Positions 1 through 11,031 of a stretch of 64,000 nucleotides of DNA are shown here, in pieces. Every line of letters starts with the position of its first letter. Within the stretch, counting starts at the first letter, position 1. A program made the translations under genes and the position numbers. The stretch is from Numidum massiliense. Lineage in GTDB: Bacteria; Bacillota; Bacilli; Thermoactinomycetales; Novibacillaceae. The notes beneath the pieces are model-generated. The model saw nothing but the letters and a program-made list of their open reading frames with translations, ran no database searches and had not been told where the DNA came from. The DNA lies in contig NZ_CTDZ01000009.1 in the NCBI RefSeq assembly GCF_001375555.1, positions 1,667,758 through 1,731,757 of the forward strand. Reading direction: 5' to 3'.

Positions 1-2116
1 GGCAGTCGAGTTCTCGCGCCAAGTTAAGCGATGTTTGTCCCCCGAATTGGACGACGACGCCGAGTGGCTGCTCGTGGTTGACGACGGCGAGCACGTCTTC
101 GATGTCCAGCGGCTCAAAGTAGAGTCGGTCGGAAATGTCAAAGTCTGTAGATACTGTTTCCGGGTTGTTGTTAATGATGACCGCTTCGTATCCGGCCTCG
201 CGTATCGCTTGCACCGCGTGTACCGTCGCATAGTCAAATTCGATCCCTTGTCCGATGCGAATCGGCCCGCTACCGAGGACGATGACAGGCGGCTTTCCGT
301 CTCTCCGGCCCTCTGCTAGCACGCCTTCCGCAGCCGAGCCTCCGACGTTCGCTTCCACTGTCACACCGACCGCTTCTGCCATCGCGCTGTCTACTGCCTC
401 CGTCACGCGATCCGTTCCCGTCGCGCTGTCAACTTCCGCTTTTATACCGTCCGCCTTCGCCATCGCGCCATCCGCTGCCGACTCCCGCTCCGCAGCAAAC
501 GTGCGGTATAAGTACGGACTTTGTACCCCAAAGCGGTTTAAGCACGTGTCAACCTGCTTAAACGTCGGACGGATGCGCCATTTGCAAGACAACGCACGTA
601 CCTCATCAATTGTACACCCTTGGAAAGCAGCAATCGTCGCATCGCTGAATCCCATGCTTTTTGCTTCCATGAGTAATTCCCGCTGTAGCGGTCTCTCTGT
701 CAACCGCTGCTCGAGTGCGACGAGCCGCGCTAGCTCCCCCAGGAAAAAGTGGTCAATCGCCGTGAGGGCGTGAAGGTGCTCGACCGTGTAGCCGCGCCGC
801 AACGCTTCCGTCAAGGCAAACAGCCGCATGTCATGTGCCTCGCACACGCGCTCTTCGAGCGCCGCACCGTCTAACGCCGCATATGCTGGCAATTGCAAGC
901 CACTCACCTCCAGTTCGAGGGAGCGAACCGCTTTTTGCAACGATTCAGCAAATGTCGCCCCGAGTGCCATCACTTCTCCTGTCGCCTTCATTTGCGTCCC
1001 TAAACGACGCTCTGCAGCCGGAAACTTATCAAACGGCCAGCGCGGGATTTTCGTGACGACGTAGTCGAGCTCGGGTTCAAACAGTGCCGCCTTTTGCCCT
1101 GCGACTGGGCGTACGATTTCCGCGAGCGTGTAGCCGAGAGCGATTAAAGAGGAAACTTTCGCAATCGGATAACCAGTCGCTTTCGAAGCGAGCGCGCTCG
1201 AACGGCTGACGCGCGGATTCACTTCTATGACGTAATAGTTGCCGTCGTTCGGGTCAAACGCGTACTGCACATTGCAGCCACCTTCGATTTGCAATTTGCG
1301 AATGATGGCAAACGACGCTTCTTTAAGCCGCGCGAGGTCGTCCGCAGCTAGCGTGAGCGCCGGGGCGACGACGATGCTGTCGCCGGTGTGCACGCCGACC
1401 GGATCGACGTTTTCCATGTGACACACCGCGACACAGTTGTCGTCCCGGTCGCGGATGACTTCAAACTCGATTTCCTTATATCCGGCGACACTTTGTTCGA
1501 CGAGCGCCTGACCAATTGGACTGTACGTCAGCGCTCCTTCCATAATTTCTAGGAGCTCATCCTCTGAATCAGCGATACCACCGCCTGTGCCGCCGAGCGT
1601 AAACGCCGGTCGTACGATGACTGGATAGCCGCTCTTTGCGGCAAACTGCACCGCTTCTTCCGCCGTGTGCACAATGGCGCTCTCCGGGATCGGCTGGCCG
1701 ATGTCGAGCATGAGCGAGCGGAACCGTTCGCGGTCTTCTGCCCCTTGAATGGCGTCGAGGTCCGTCCCTAACAAGCGGACACCTTCCCGCTTAAGCACAC
1801 CGCTTTCCGCTAATTCGACCGCGAGGTTGAGCGCCGTCTGCCCCCCGAGAGTCGGCAAAATGCCGTCCGGGCGTTCTTTGCGAATGATGTGGGCGAGAAA
1901 TTGCGTCGTCAGCGGTTCGACGTAGACGCGGTCGGCCGTATCCGGATCGGTCATAATCGTTGCCGGGTTGCTATTCGCCAGCACCACTTCGACCCCCGCC
2001 TGCTTCAATGCCCGACACGCTTGTGTCCCGGCATAGTCAAATTCTGCGGCTTGTCCGATCACGATCGGTCCTGAGCCGATGACGAGCACTTTCTTAATAT
2101 GAGGAAATTTTGGCAC
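1..2116 (-). CDS. carB: carbamoyl-phosphate synthase large subunit, 3' end outside window
   Basis: Makes carbamoyl phosphate from bicarbonate, ammonia and two ATP, the first step of pyrimidine (and arginine) synthesis. About 705 N-terminal residues are visible. They include the opening nucleotide-binding motif ([20 protein letters not shown]), GGQTALNLA, the first ATP-grasp half, the oligomerisation region, and the start of the second half with its own [10 protein letters not shown] and [11 protein letters not shown]. The GTG start sits directly after the pyrC stop (TGAGTG) behind an AGGAGAGG ribosome site. A low-complexity Ala/Glu-rich linker of roughly 65 residues (about residues 540-608, genomic 292-498) lies between the two halves, where B. 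subtilis has about a dozen. carA, which normally precedes carB, is absent. Family assignment is certain from the motifs. Confidence 0.96.
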   Translation of the reverse strand, partial: MPKFPHIKKVLVIGSGPIVIGQAAEFDYAGTQACRALKQAGVEVVLANSNPATIMTDPDTADRVYVEPLTTQFLAHIIRKERPDGILPTLGGQTALNLAVELAESGVLKREGVRLLGTDLDAIQGAEDRERFRSLMLDIGQPIPESAIVHTAEEAVQFAAKSGYPVIVRPAFTLGGTGGGIADSEDELLEIMEGALTYSPIGQALVEQSVAGYKEIEFEVIRDRDDNCVAVCHMENVDPVGVHTGDSIVVAPALTLAADDLARLKEASFAIIRKLQIEGGCNVQYAFDPNDGNYYVIEVNPRVSRSSALASKATGYPIAKVSSLIALGYTLAEIVRPVAGQKAALFEPELDYVVTKIPRWPFDKFPAAERRLGTQMKATGEVMALGATFAESLQKAVRSLELEVSGLQLPAYAALDGAALEERVCEAHDMRLFALTEALRRGYTVEHLHALTAIDHFFLGELARLVALEQRLTERPLQRELLMEAKSMGFSDATIAAFQGCTIDEVRALSCKWRIRPTFKQVDTCLNRFGVQSPYLYRTFAAERESAADGAMAKADGIKAEVDSATGTDRVTEAVDSAMAEAVGVTVEANVGGSAAEGVLAEGRRDGKPPVIVLGSGPIRIGQGIEFDYATVHAVQAIREAGYEAVIINNNPETVSTDFDISDRLYFEPLDIEDVLAVVNHEQPLGVVVQFGGQTSLNLARELDC

Positions 2117-3433
2117 TCAAACCTCTCCTTTACGTTGTTCGTGTTGTCGTGACGTTTTTAGAAGCGCCGCGTCGTAGACGATCTCTCCGTCCACCATCGT
2201 CCATACCGGCCACCCTTGCAGTTCCCAATCGGCAAACGGGGTGTTTTCGCTTTTGCTGTAAAACGTGCTAGCATCGACGCGGGCACATCTTTTTAAGTCG
2301 ACGAGTGTCAAATCGGCAACGGCTCCTACGCGCACGTGCCCCCCTGGGAGGCCAAACCGTTCAGCCGGAATCGTACTCATGCGCTGCACGAGTTGTTCTA
2401 GCGCCAGTACACCCGTCTTGACGAGGCGGGTATACAGGAGCGGAAACGCCGTTTCCAGCCCGACGATCCCGAACGGCGCCTGCCGGAAGCCACGCGCTTT
2501 TTCCGCTGTTTCGTGCGGCGCGTGATCGGTCGCGATCATGTCGATCGTCCCGTCCAACAGTGCAGCGATCAAGGCGGCGCGATCTTCCGCGGCACGCAGT
2601 GGCGGATTCATTTTGTAACGCGCGTCGTCGCCAGGAATGTCCGCTTCCGTCAACACGAGATGGTGCGGTGTCACTTCGGCAGTAATGTGCACACCGTACT
2701 GCTTGGCGGCGCGAATTGCCGCTACTGAGGCCGCGCTACTGACGTGGCACACGTGATAATGTACCCCCGTCCGCGCAGCGAGGACAGCGTCGCGCGCGAC
2801 GTGAGCGGCTTCCGCTTCCCCGGGGATAGCCGGCAGATTCAGTCGCTTCGCTACCTCGCCGTCGTGTACGACGCCGTCTCCGGCGAGAGAATTGTCCTCG
2901 CAGTGTGCGACGAGCGGCAATCCTGTAGCCCGTGCCTGTTCCATTGCTTGCATCATTTTTTGCGCCGATTGCACCCCGACGCCGTCGTCCGTGAGCGCGA
3001 AGGCGCCCGCCCGTTTGAGCCCACCGCAGTCAGTTAGCGCCTCCCCCGCGAGACCGTGCGTAATCGCTGCGTAAAAGAGCACCTTCACGACGGCATCACG
3101 ATCCGCTTGCTCCACCTGTTCACGAATTTTTTGTGGCGTATCCGTCACTGGCGACGTGTTCGGCATCGCGGCAATCGTCGTAAAACCGCCGCGCGCCGCC
3201 GCCCGACTACCGCTGGCGATCGTTTCTTTCGCTGTAAATCCTGGCTCGCGCAAATGGACGTGTACGTCGATCAATCCCGGGAGTAACGTCAGTCCTTCCG
3301 CAGCGACGAATTCTGTCCCGCGTACGTCTAATCGGTTGCCGATCGCCGCAATGACGCCGTTTTGTACGTGCACATCGACACGCCGCCACTTGCCCTCTAA
3401 ATAACAGTTAGCTTGCTTGATGAGAACGTCCAC
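2117..3433 (-). CDS. pyrC: dihydroorotase
   Basis: Cyclises N-carbamoyl-aspartate to dihydroorotate in pyrimidine synthesis; a cytosolic zinc amidohydrolase. The protein is 438 residues, close to the B. subtilis enzyme. Visible hallmarks are the metal-binding HVHLREPG, FTAKET (the likely carboxylated lysine lies further on), the MPNT motif and the C-terminal ATDHAPH. I chose the GTG at 3433 because it follows an AAGGGG ribosome site and yields the family start VDVLIKQ; an in-frame ATG 14 codons upstream lies inside pyrB and lacks a site. It overlaps the 3' end of pyrB by 26 bases and abuts carB, so translation of the three is probably coupled. Confidence 0.96.
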   Translation of the reverse strand: MDVLIKQANCYLEGKWRRVDVHVQNGVIAAIGNRLDVRGTEFVAAEGLTLLPGLIDVHVHLREPGFTAKETIASGSRAAARGGFTTIAAMPNTSPVTDTPQKIREQVEQADRDAVVKVLFYAAITHGLAGEALTDCGGLKRAGAFALTDDGVGVQSAQKMMQAMEQARATGLPLVAHCEDNSLAGDGVVHDGEVAKRLNLPAIPGEAEAAHVARDAVLAARTGVHYHVCHVSSAASVAAIRAAKQYGVHITAEVTPHHLVLTEADIPGDDARYKMNPPLRAAEDRAALIAALLDGTIDMIATDHAPHETAEKARGFRQAPFGIVGLETAFPLLYTRLVKTGVLALEQLVQRMSTIPAERFGLPGGHVRVGAVADLTLVDLKRCARVDASTFYSKSENTPFADWELQGWPVWTMVDGEIVYDAALLKTSRQHEQRKGEV

Positions 3434-4490
3434 GAACAACTTCCCCTTTCTCCACGCCTGATTTATTCGTCTCACTCATCCCACTCGTCCCGCTCATCCT
3501 ACTCATATCACTTATCCCACCCATGACACTCATCCCACTCGTGTCACTTATCGATTCACTTGCGCCATTCCTTGTACCGTCATCTACTACAGTCCCATAC
3601 AGGACGTACTCGAGCACCGCCATCCGTACAAACACCCCATTTTGCACTTGTGACGCAATGCGCGAACGCGGGTGTTCGACTACCGCCCCATCGATCTCAA
3701 TGCCGCGATTAACTGGACCGGGGTGCATCACGATCGCCTGTGGCTGTAGTAACTCCATGCGCCGCTCCGTCAAACCGTACTGCCACATATAGTCGTCTAA
3801 CTCCCACTTTAGTTCACTCTCTAGCCGCTCGCGTTGAATGCGCAGCATCATGACGACATCCGCTTCGCGCAGTGCGCGCTCAAACGGCACGTAAGGGGCA
3901 AGCCGTTCTAACCGTTTATCGCGAAACACATCCGGCCCGCTGACGACCGGTCGTGCGCCGAGGCGCTTGAGCCCGTACACGTTGGAGCGGGCGACGCGGC
4001 TATGGCGAATGTCGCCGACGATGGCCACAGTGAGCCCCTCTAGACTGCCAAACGTTTGCCGCATCGTCAGCCAGTCGAGTAACGCTTGTGTCGGATGGGC
4101 ACACGTTCCATTCCCCGCATTCACTAACCGCATGTGCAACTTGCCGCGCAACGCGTCAAACACGTCATTGTGTTGGTGGCGGATGACCGCCGTATCGACT
4201 CCCATCGCCTCAAGTGTCCGCAAGGTGTCCCACAAACTTTCCCCTTTAGTTACACTGGAAACATCCGCGTCAAAGTAGAGCACATCCATGCCGAGACGCT
4301 TCGCCGCCAGTTCGAACGAACAGCGCGTACGCGTACTCGGTTCGTAAAAGAGCTGCACCATCACTTTTCCTTTTAGACGATCACTGTACGCCCCTAGCGG
4401 TGCCCGAGCCATTTGGTCGGCCCGCTCTAAAATGGCGTTAATCGCCTCAGTAGACAATTCGTCAACCGTCAGTAAAGATGTCGATTGCAC
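3408..4490 (-). CDS. pyrB: aspartate carbamoyltransferase with repetitive C-terminal tail
   Basis: Transfers the carbamoyl group to aspartate in pyrimidine synthesis. The core shows the carbamoyl-phosphate motif YEPSTRTRCSFE, HPTQALLD and a C-terminal HPGPVNRG. The start is taken as GTG at 4490 (VQSTSLLTVDEL) because GGGAGGG lies six bases upstream; the longer in-frame ATG form would begin inside the attenuator terminator. The normal protein ends near LEYVLYG, but here about 55 further residues follow, built from repeats such as SGMS, ISDMS and SGTSGMS, and the tail runs 26 bases into pyrC. The total is 360 residues against about 305 in B. subtilis. Expressed from the third PyrR attenuator. 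Confidence 0.95.
   Translation of the reverse strand: MQSTSLLTVDELSTEAINAILERADQMARAPLGAYSDRLKGKVMVQLFYEPSTRTRCSFELAAKRLGMDVLYFDADVSSVTKGESLWDTLRTLEAMGVDTAVIRHQHNDVFDALRGKLHMRLVNAGNGTCAHPTQALLDWLTMRQTFGSLEGLTVAIVGDIRHSRVARSNVYGLKRLGARPVVSGPDVFRDKRLERLAPYVPFERALREADVVMMLRIQRERLESELKWELDDYMWQYGLTERRMELLQPQAIVMHPGPVNRGIEIDGAVVEHPRSRIASQVQNGVFVRMAVLEYVLYGTVVDDGTRNGASESISDTSGMSVMGGISDMSRMSGTSGMSETNKSGVEKGEVVRGRSHQAS
3470..3548 (-). repeat. short tandem repeat encoding the PyrB tail
   Basis: On the plus strand the unit reads approximately ACTCATCCC and recurs many times with small changes. On the coding strand it gives alternating Met-Ser-Gly, Met-Ser-Arg and similar codons. The repeat lies wholly within the unusual C-terminal extension of PyrB and keeps the frame open. 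Confidence 0.8.
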
Positions 4491-4499
4491 AAGCGTTCC

Positions 4500-4625
4500 C
4501 TCCCGTAAAAAAAACTCCCTGCGCAAGGCCGCAAGGAGCTAGGCGGTCGGACAGACCGCATACAGACACGCCTTGCCGGCCTCACGGAACCAGTTTAAAG
4601 ACGACTTCATTTCGTTATTATTTGG
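4500..4625 (-). promoter_or_regulatory. PyrR-dependent attenuator before pyrB
   Basis: On the minus strand a PyrR-binding anti-antiterminator (CTGGTTCCGTGAGGCCGGCA, near 4580-4605) is followed by a terminator hairpin, CTCCTTGCGGCC..CAGGGAG with eight T residues, that overlaps the pyrB upstream region. This is the third of three such leaders in the operon, as in B. subtilis. With UMP-bound PyrR the terminator should form and pyrB-pyrC-carB expression should fall. Confidence 0.9.
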
Positions 4626-4671
4626 ATTGACCTTTAGCATCGTTAAGTTGACAATTTGTGTCCGTTTAGCC

Positions 4672-4757
4672 TACGTTTAGCAACGGTAAATGGACGATTA
4701 GTTTCAGCTTTGCCCACGTTTAGCAACGGTAACTAGACGATGCGTTTCGGCTTTGCC
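4672..4757. repeat. 43-bp imperfect tandem duplication
   Basis: Two adjacent 43-base units, 4672-4714 and 4715-4757, differ at only a few positions. Both contain CGTTTAGCAACGGTAA, GACGAT and GCTTTGCC. A partial further unit begins at 4758 and a related CGTTTAG lies just before. The array sits just downstream of the pyrP/uraA stop and before the pyrB attenuator. Confidence 0.85.
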
Positions 4758-4793
4758 CACGTCTCCTTCGCTATTGTGAGCGATAAGCTACGG

Positions 4794-6194
4794 TTACGAT
4801 GCTTGGCTCGACGCCGAACGCGGTTGTGCGTCCAACCCATCGGCCGCCTCCGCTTCCGTTCTACCAGGCAACAGCAAGTTGAGGGCTACCCCGATAAACG
4901 TCGCCAGCGACATGCCTTCGATTTCGAGGTGAATGCCGACAAACTTTAGAGCGGCACCGCCAATGCCGATGACGAGAATAACTGAGGCGATGATCAGGTT
5001 GCGCTTCTCCGTAAAATCGACCCCGTTTTCCACTAACATGCGCAAGCCGGACGAAGCGATAATTCCGAACAGCAAGATCGACACCCCGCCCATGACCGCT
5101 GTCGGTACCGTCGCGATGAGTGCTTCTAATTTGCCGACGAAGGCAAACGTCATTGCGAACACGGCTGCTCCGCCGATGACGTATACACTAAACACGCGGG
5201 AAATCGCCATGACGCCGATGTTTTCCCCGTACGTCGTATTTGGCGGTCCACCGAGGCACGAAGCGATCATCGTTGCGACGCCGTCGCCCATAAGCGAGCG
5301 GTGTAACCCAGGGTCTTTGGCCAAGTCGCGTCGCATAATGCCGCTTGTCACCATTAAATGGCCGACGTGTTCGGCGAGCGTAACGAGCGCGACGGGAACG
5401 ATGACGAGCGCGGCTGTCCATGATACTTGCGGCGTCGTGAGCTGCGGCAGGACAAACCAGTTCGCCTCTTTAACAGGGGTAAAGTCGACAATGCCAGCGA
5501 ACAGGGCGACGATGTAGCCGCCGACAATCCCGATTAAAATCGGAATAATACCGAGAAACCCGCGGAAAAACATATTAGCGATAATGGCGATCGCTAACGT
5601 CGCTAACGCCACGACGAAATGTTTTAACGAGTAGTGTTTGAGCGTCACCGTACCGGCTTTGTCGTCGATACTTTGAACGGTCGCACCGTCTGCCGTCAAC
5701 GCGTGGAATTGTTCAATCGTCTCTGGCTTATCGACAACTGTTTGTGTCGTGCTTGCCATATCTACGGCTGTGCCGGCGAGGGCCAATCCGATGACAGCGA
5801 CGATGGAACCGATGACGACTGGCGGGAATATTTTTTGCAGCCAGTTGACGCCGAAGCGGTATACGAATACAGCGACGGTCCCGTAGACGATTCCGGCGAG
5901 CAACCCGCCAAACAGCGCCGCCCCCATCCCTTGACTTTGTGAAACGGTAATGAACGGAACGATAAAGGCAAATGACGAGCCGAGGTACGCAGGAATTTTA
6001 CCGCGCGTAATGACGAGATAAGCGAGCGTTCCGATCCCGCTCGTCAGCAGTGCCACAGAGACACTCATACCGGTAAGTAGCGGCACGAGAATCGTCGCCC
6101 CGAACATCGCGAATAAGTGCTGAATACTTAAAGCTGCCCATTTGAACAGGGGCGGACGCTCATGGACGTCTAACACAACGTGTGTTTGTTTCAT
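4794..6194 (-). CDS. pyrP: uracil permease (NCS2 family)
   Basis: Membrane transporter that takes up uracil, probably with protons. The 466-residue protein has the NCS2 signature features: many hydrophobic segments, an early FAMFGATILVPLLTG stretch, the QSQGMG region, and a C-terminal half with PNTTYGENIGVM, which carries the substrate-binding residues. The start at 6194 gives MKQTHVVLDVHERPP and has GAGGAGGAG eight bases upstream; the frame stays open further upstream, through the attenuator, without a ribosome site. The position between pyrR and pyrB with an attenuator on each side matches the B. subtilis pyrP (uraA family) arrangement. The last 20 residues are Ala/Ser rich and probably unstructured. 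Confidence 0.95.
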   Translation of the reverse strand: MKQTHVVLDVHERPPLFKWAALSIQHLFAMFGATILVPLLTGMSVSVALLTSGIGTLAYLVITRGKIPAYLGSSFAFIVPFITVSQSQGMGAALFGGLLAGIVYGTVAVFVYRFGVNWLQKIFPPVVIGSIVAVIGLALAGTAVDMASTTQTVVDKPETIEQFHALTADGATVQSIDDKAGTVTLKHYSLKHFVVALATLAIAIIANMFFRGFLGIIPILIGIVGGYIVALFAGIVDFTPVKEANWFVLPQLTTPQVSWTAALVIVPVALVTLAEHVGHLMVTSGIMRRDLAKDPGLHRSLMGDGVATMIASCLGGPPNTTYGENIGVMAISRVFSVYVIGGAAVFAMTFAFVGKLEALIATVPTAVMGGVSILLFGIIASSGLRMLVENGVDFTEKRNLIIASVILVIGIGGAALKFVGIHLEIEGMSLATFIGVALNLLLPGRTEAEAADGLDAQPRSASSQAS

Positions 6195-6231
6195 GTCGTT
6201 CTCCTCCTCAAAAATTAAGTGAAAACAGTGT

Positions 6232-6430
6232 ACAAAAAAAACCTCTTCGGCCGAGGCCAAGAGGTTTTTTTGCTTGCTTTGCGCAAAGCGGTGCGTTTTT
6301 AGCGTACGCACGGTGTCCGTGCGGTGCGGCACTGCACTTACTAGTTATAAGTACAGCAGGGCGCACAGCCACAGCGCGTAACAGCTCTCGCAGAACCTCT
6401 TGCCAGCCTCACGGGACTGAGTTAAAGAGG
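6232..6430 (-). promoter_or_regulatory. PyrR-dependent attenuator before pyrP
   Basis: The minus strand shows the PyrR-binding sequence CAGTCCCGTGAGGCTGGCAA near 6393-6415, a long central section, then a strong terminator (AACCTCTTGGCC..GGCCGAAGAGGTT followed by eight T) at about 6236-6270. The repeated AAGAGGTT allows the alternative antiterminator pairing. Confidence 0.92.
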
Positions 6431-6495
6431 GATAAAGTTTTTTACATCGCTAAATGTATAATTAACGCTTTTGTTTAATTACCGTTTTTGTTTAC

Positions 6496-8369
<1,874 letters not shown>

Positions 8370-8450
8370 CCCTCTTCCCCCTCAACCGTCCAGTTTCTGT
8401 TTACTATCGTATGCATACGGCCTAAGGGATAGAAGCAAGCAACCGTTACC

Positions 8451-9389
8451 TCAACCGCGCGACGCTGCGCGAAGTTTAGCCAAAGTATCTTCCATATCTT
8501 GCGGCACCGGAGCGTGAAACTGTAGCTGTTCGCCGCTCCGGGGGTGAACGAAACCTAACGTCGCCGCGTGCAGTGCTTGTCCACTTATACGGTCGCCTAC
8601 AATCGTGCGCTTGCGCGACCCGTATTTCGGATCGCCGAGGAGCGGGTGACCGATGTACGCCATATGAACGCGAATTTGGTGCGTCCGCCCTGTCTCTAAG
8701 CGGCAAACGACAAATGTAAAGTCAGGAAAGTATTCGATAACGTTAAAATGGGTCACCGCCCTTTTACCATTATTATGCACAACAGCCATTTCTTTCCTAT
8801 TCTTCGGATGGCGTCCGATCGGCGCATCAATCGTCCCTTTCGCGTGACCGATTTTGCCGTGTACGATCGCCATATATTCGCGTTTCACCGTATGCGCCGC
8901 TAACTGCTGCGCCAGCGATTCGTGAGCCGCGTCCGTCTTTGCGACCATTAGTAATCCGGACGTATCTTTATCGATGCGGTGGACGATCCCCGGGCGCAGG
9001 TCGCCGTTTATCCCCGATAAGTGGTCACAGTGTGCGAGTAACGCGTTCACTAACGTACCGGCGACATTCCCGGGTGCCGGGTGCACGACCATCCCGCGCG
9101 GCTTGTTCACGATGAGCACATCGTCGTCTTCGTACACAATGTCGAGCGGAACCGCCTCCGGCTCAATCGTGTGTGTCACAGGTGCAGGCACGTGCAAACA
9201 GATCTTTTCCCCCGCTTGCAACCGATAGTTTGCTTTAACCGCGCGCCCACCGCTCGTCACCCGCTCCTCTTCGATCCACCTTTGCACGACGGCACGCGAC
9301 CACTCCCCTTGCCGCGCCACATATTTATCGACTCGTTCGCCAGCGGCAGCCTCATCGACGCACCAGCAAACCGTTCCTTCTTCGTTCAC
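8451..9389 (-). CDS. ylyB: RluD-family pseudouridine synthase (YlyB-like)
   Basis: Isomerises uridines to pseudouridine in RNA, probably large-subunit rRNA. The 312-residue protein has an N-terminal S4 RNA-binding region (ERVDKYVARQ) and a catalytic domain with HRIDKDTSGLL containing the catalytic Asp, then LETGRTHQIRVHM. The GTG start lies six bases after the lspA stop, so the pair is likely cotranslated. Gene order lspA-rluD before pyrR matches lspA-ylyB-pyrR of B. subtilis. The exact target position is not deducible. Confidence 0.93.
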   Translation of the reverse strand: MNEEGTVCWCVDEAAAGERVDKYVARQGEWSRAVVQRWIEEERVTSGGRAVKANYRLQAGEKICLHVPAPVTHTIEPEAVPLDIVYEDDDVLIVNKPRGMVVHPAPGNVAGTLVNALLAHCDHLSGINGDLRPGIVHRIDKDTSGLLMVAKTDAAHESLAQQLAAHTVKREYMAIVHGKIGHAKGTIDAPIGRHPKNRKEMAVVHNNGKRAVTHFNVIEYFPDFTFVVCRLETGRTHQIRVHMAYIGHPLLGDPKYGSRKRTIVGDRISGQALHAATLGFVHPRSGEQLQFHAPVPQDMEDTLAKLRAASRG

Positions 9390-9395
9390 GATTAG

Positions 9396-9872
9396 TTACT
9401 CATCCTCAAAACGGTATTTTTCCGTAACTTGCGTTTGCCTCGAAAAAAGCGTAAACCACAATAAAATTATTACCCCGACCACGATTGCAGAATCAGCAAC
9501 GTTAAAAATCGGGAAATTAATCATGCGAAAATCTAAAAAGTCGACGACTTCCCCCTGCAAGAGACGGTCGATGAAGTTTCCAATCGCCCCGCCCAACACG
9601 AGCGCTAAGGAAACAAGCATCCCTTTTTGTTCTCTTATTTGCGTCATATACCACAAAATCCCGATGATGACGACGACCGTTACGACGATAAAAAACCAAC
9701 GGGCATCTTGGAGAATGCCGAACGCTGCCCCCGCGTTACGGTGCGACGTAATGTGGAATACTCCGTCGATCACCGGAATCGTGTCGTACAAATTCATCGC
9801 TTTCACAATAACGAGCTTCGTCAACTGGTCACACCCGACAACAATGAGTGCCAACAATAAATAAACAAACAA
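9396..9872 (-). CDS. lspA: lipoprotein signal peptidase (signal peptidase II)
   Basis: Membrane aspartyl protease that removes signal peptides from lipoproteins after lipid attachment. The 158 residues contain four hydrophobic helices and the conserved blocks RNAGAAFGIL, GGAIGNFIDR (first catalytic Asp), VVDFLDF and FNVADSAIV (second catalytic Asp). Translation most likely begins at TTG 9872, with GGGAGGG seven bases upstream. It serves, among others, the TAXI and App binding lipoproteins encoded in this window. Confidence 0.95.
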   Translation of the reverse strand: MFVYLLLALIVVGCDQLTKLVIVKAMNLYDTIPVIDGVFHITSHRNAGAAFGILQDARWFFIVVTVVVIIGILWYMTQIREQKGMLVSLALVLGGAIGNFIDRLLQGEVVDFLDFRMINFPIFNVADSAIVVGVIILLWFTLFSRQTQVTEKYRFEDE

Positions 9873-10046
9873 ACCCGTCCCTCCCAGAATGCACCAACCT
9901 TAAATATTTTTTTTCCGTTAAGCTGTTTAAAATTGTAGCACAGCACCGTAGCGGGAACAACTTCCCATCTTCATCTTCACGTCTTTACCTTCCAAAGCAC
10001 TCTTTTCTACATCTTCGCTCGTCAGTAACGACATAGAGCAGCGCTA

Positions 10047-10087
10047 GGTGAGTAGCGCTGGTAAGTAGCGCGAGGTGAGTAGCGCGA
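10047..10087. repeat. three tandem 13-14-bp units downstream of ylyA
   Basis: GGTGAGTAGCGCT, GGTAAGTAGCGCGA and GGTGAGTAGCGCGA follow one another. Together with the adjacent AGCGCT they can form a small hairpin. The array lies about 40-80 bases beyond the ylyA stop and before lspA. Confidence 0.75.
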
Positions 10088-10124
10088 AGCGCTAATAGGA
10101 CGTGACACCTCACGCTTTTATGCC

Positions 10125-10847
10125 TTAATAACGTTCGCCTTCACCCTCGTCCCGCTCCGCCTCCTCCTCTGCCTGTAACCTTCTATACGCGTCGTTGCGC
10201 GTCAATTCAATCGAGCCGTCCTCGTTGTGTTCACCGATAAAATCGGCTACAGCAATGTTTTCAATATCTTCGACTGCGCCGCGCCGCTCGTCTGGCTCGT
10301 TCCCTAACTCGTTGTAACTCCTGCCTTCGCGGTAAAAGTCAGGCGGGTTCGACGTCCCGTACTGCTCGACCGCTTGCCACGCATCTTCTGCGTCAAACTC
10401 GGTTTCACGGTCATCGCCGTCATAATTGTACTTGCCAAAGGTTGGTGTTAACACTTCTTCCTCGATCGGCCGCCGGAACGACTGTTCATCGTCGAGTTGA
10501 TGATCCACGCAAAATTTGGCCGTCGGGTTGGCCTGTAGCCGCGCAGGCGAAATCTCCCGCCCACACGTTACACAGACGCCGTACGTTCCGTCCTCCATGC
10601 GCTTAAGCGCCGCCGTTACATCTTCGAGGCGGTGTTCGTCTAATTCGTTCAAGGCGATGTCTTTACCTCGTTCAAACATTTCCGAACCTAAGTCTGCGGG
10701 GTGGTTGTCGTATCCAGCTAATTCCCCGACCGAATCGTTCATCCCCGTCTTTAACCCGTAATGGACGGTCTGGTCGAGTCGCGTTTCAATGGCCGCACGC
10801 TCTTCCGTTAATTGTTGTCGCAACTGGGCAAGTTGTTCGCTATTCAC
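10125..10847 (-). CDS. ylyA: YlyA/YteA-type TraR/DksA zinc-finger protein
   Basis: A 240-residue protein with a predicted N-terminal coiled coil (SEQLAQLRQQLTEERAAIE), then GYDNHPADLGSEMFERGKD, typical of the YteA/YlyA branch, and a DksA/TraR-like finger CVTCGREI..FCVDH at about residues 92-116. The acidic C-terminal half is of unknown role. In B. subtilis the gene at this place, between ileS and lspA, is ylyA, which is linked to forespore sigma-G transcription. A role on RNA polymerase is therefore likely by position and family but not shown here. Confidence 0.85.
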   Translation of the reverse strand: MNSEQLAQLRQQLTEERAAIETRLDQTVHYGLKTGMNDSVGELAGYDNHPADLGSEMFERGKDIALNELDEHRLEDVTAALKRMEDGTYGVCVTCGREISPARLQANPTAKFCVDHQLDDEQSFRRPIEEEVLTPTFGKYNYDGDDRETEFDAEDAWQAVEQYGTSNPPDFYREGRSYNELGNEPDERRGAVEDIENIAVADFIGEHNEDGSIELTRNDAYRRLQAEEEAERDEGEGERY

Positions 10848-11031
10848 ACGCTAACGTCCTTTCACAAGTAGTTGCACAATGTCTTCTCGTACAGTTGAAC
10901 AATGTGCTTAGCTGTTCGTAACTTGCCCTTTTCTACGCCCTTTCACTCAAAAAAATATCGCCTCTTCCCTCATGCACGAGCGGGAGGGAGGAGGCGACAG
11001 TATACTGCTATGCGAACAACTATACGAATAG

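Noticed and set aside
255-773. 172-codon plus-strand open frame
   Set aside because: It lies opposite carB, has Ser/Ala/Pro-rich text with no family pattern and no ribosome site; the minus-strand CarB reading is unambiguous.
4933-5517. 194-codon plus-strand open frame
   Set aside because: Antisense shadow of pyrP/uraA in a GC-rich gene; the text shows no domain.
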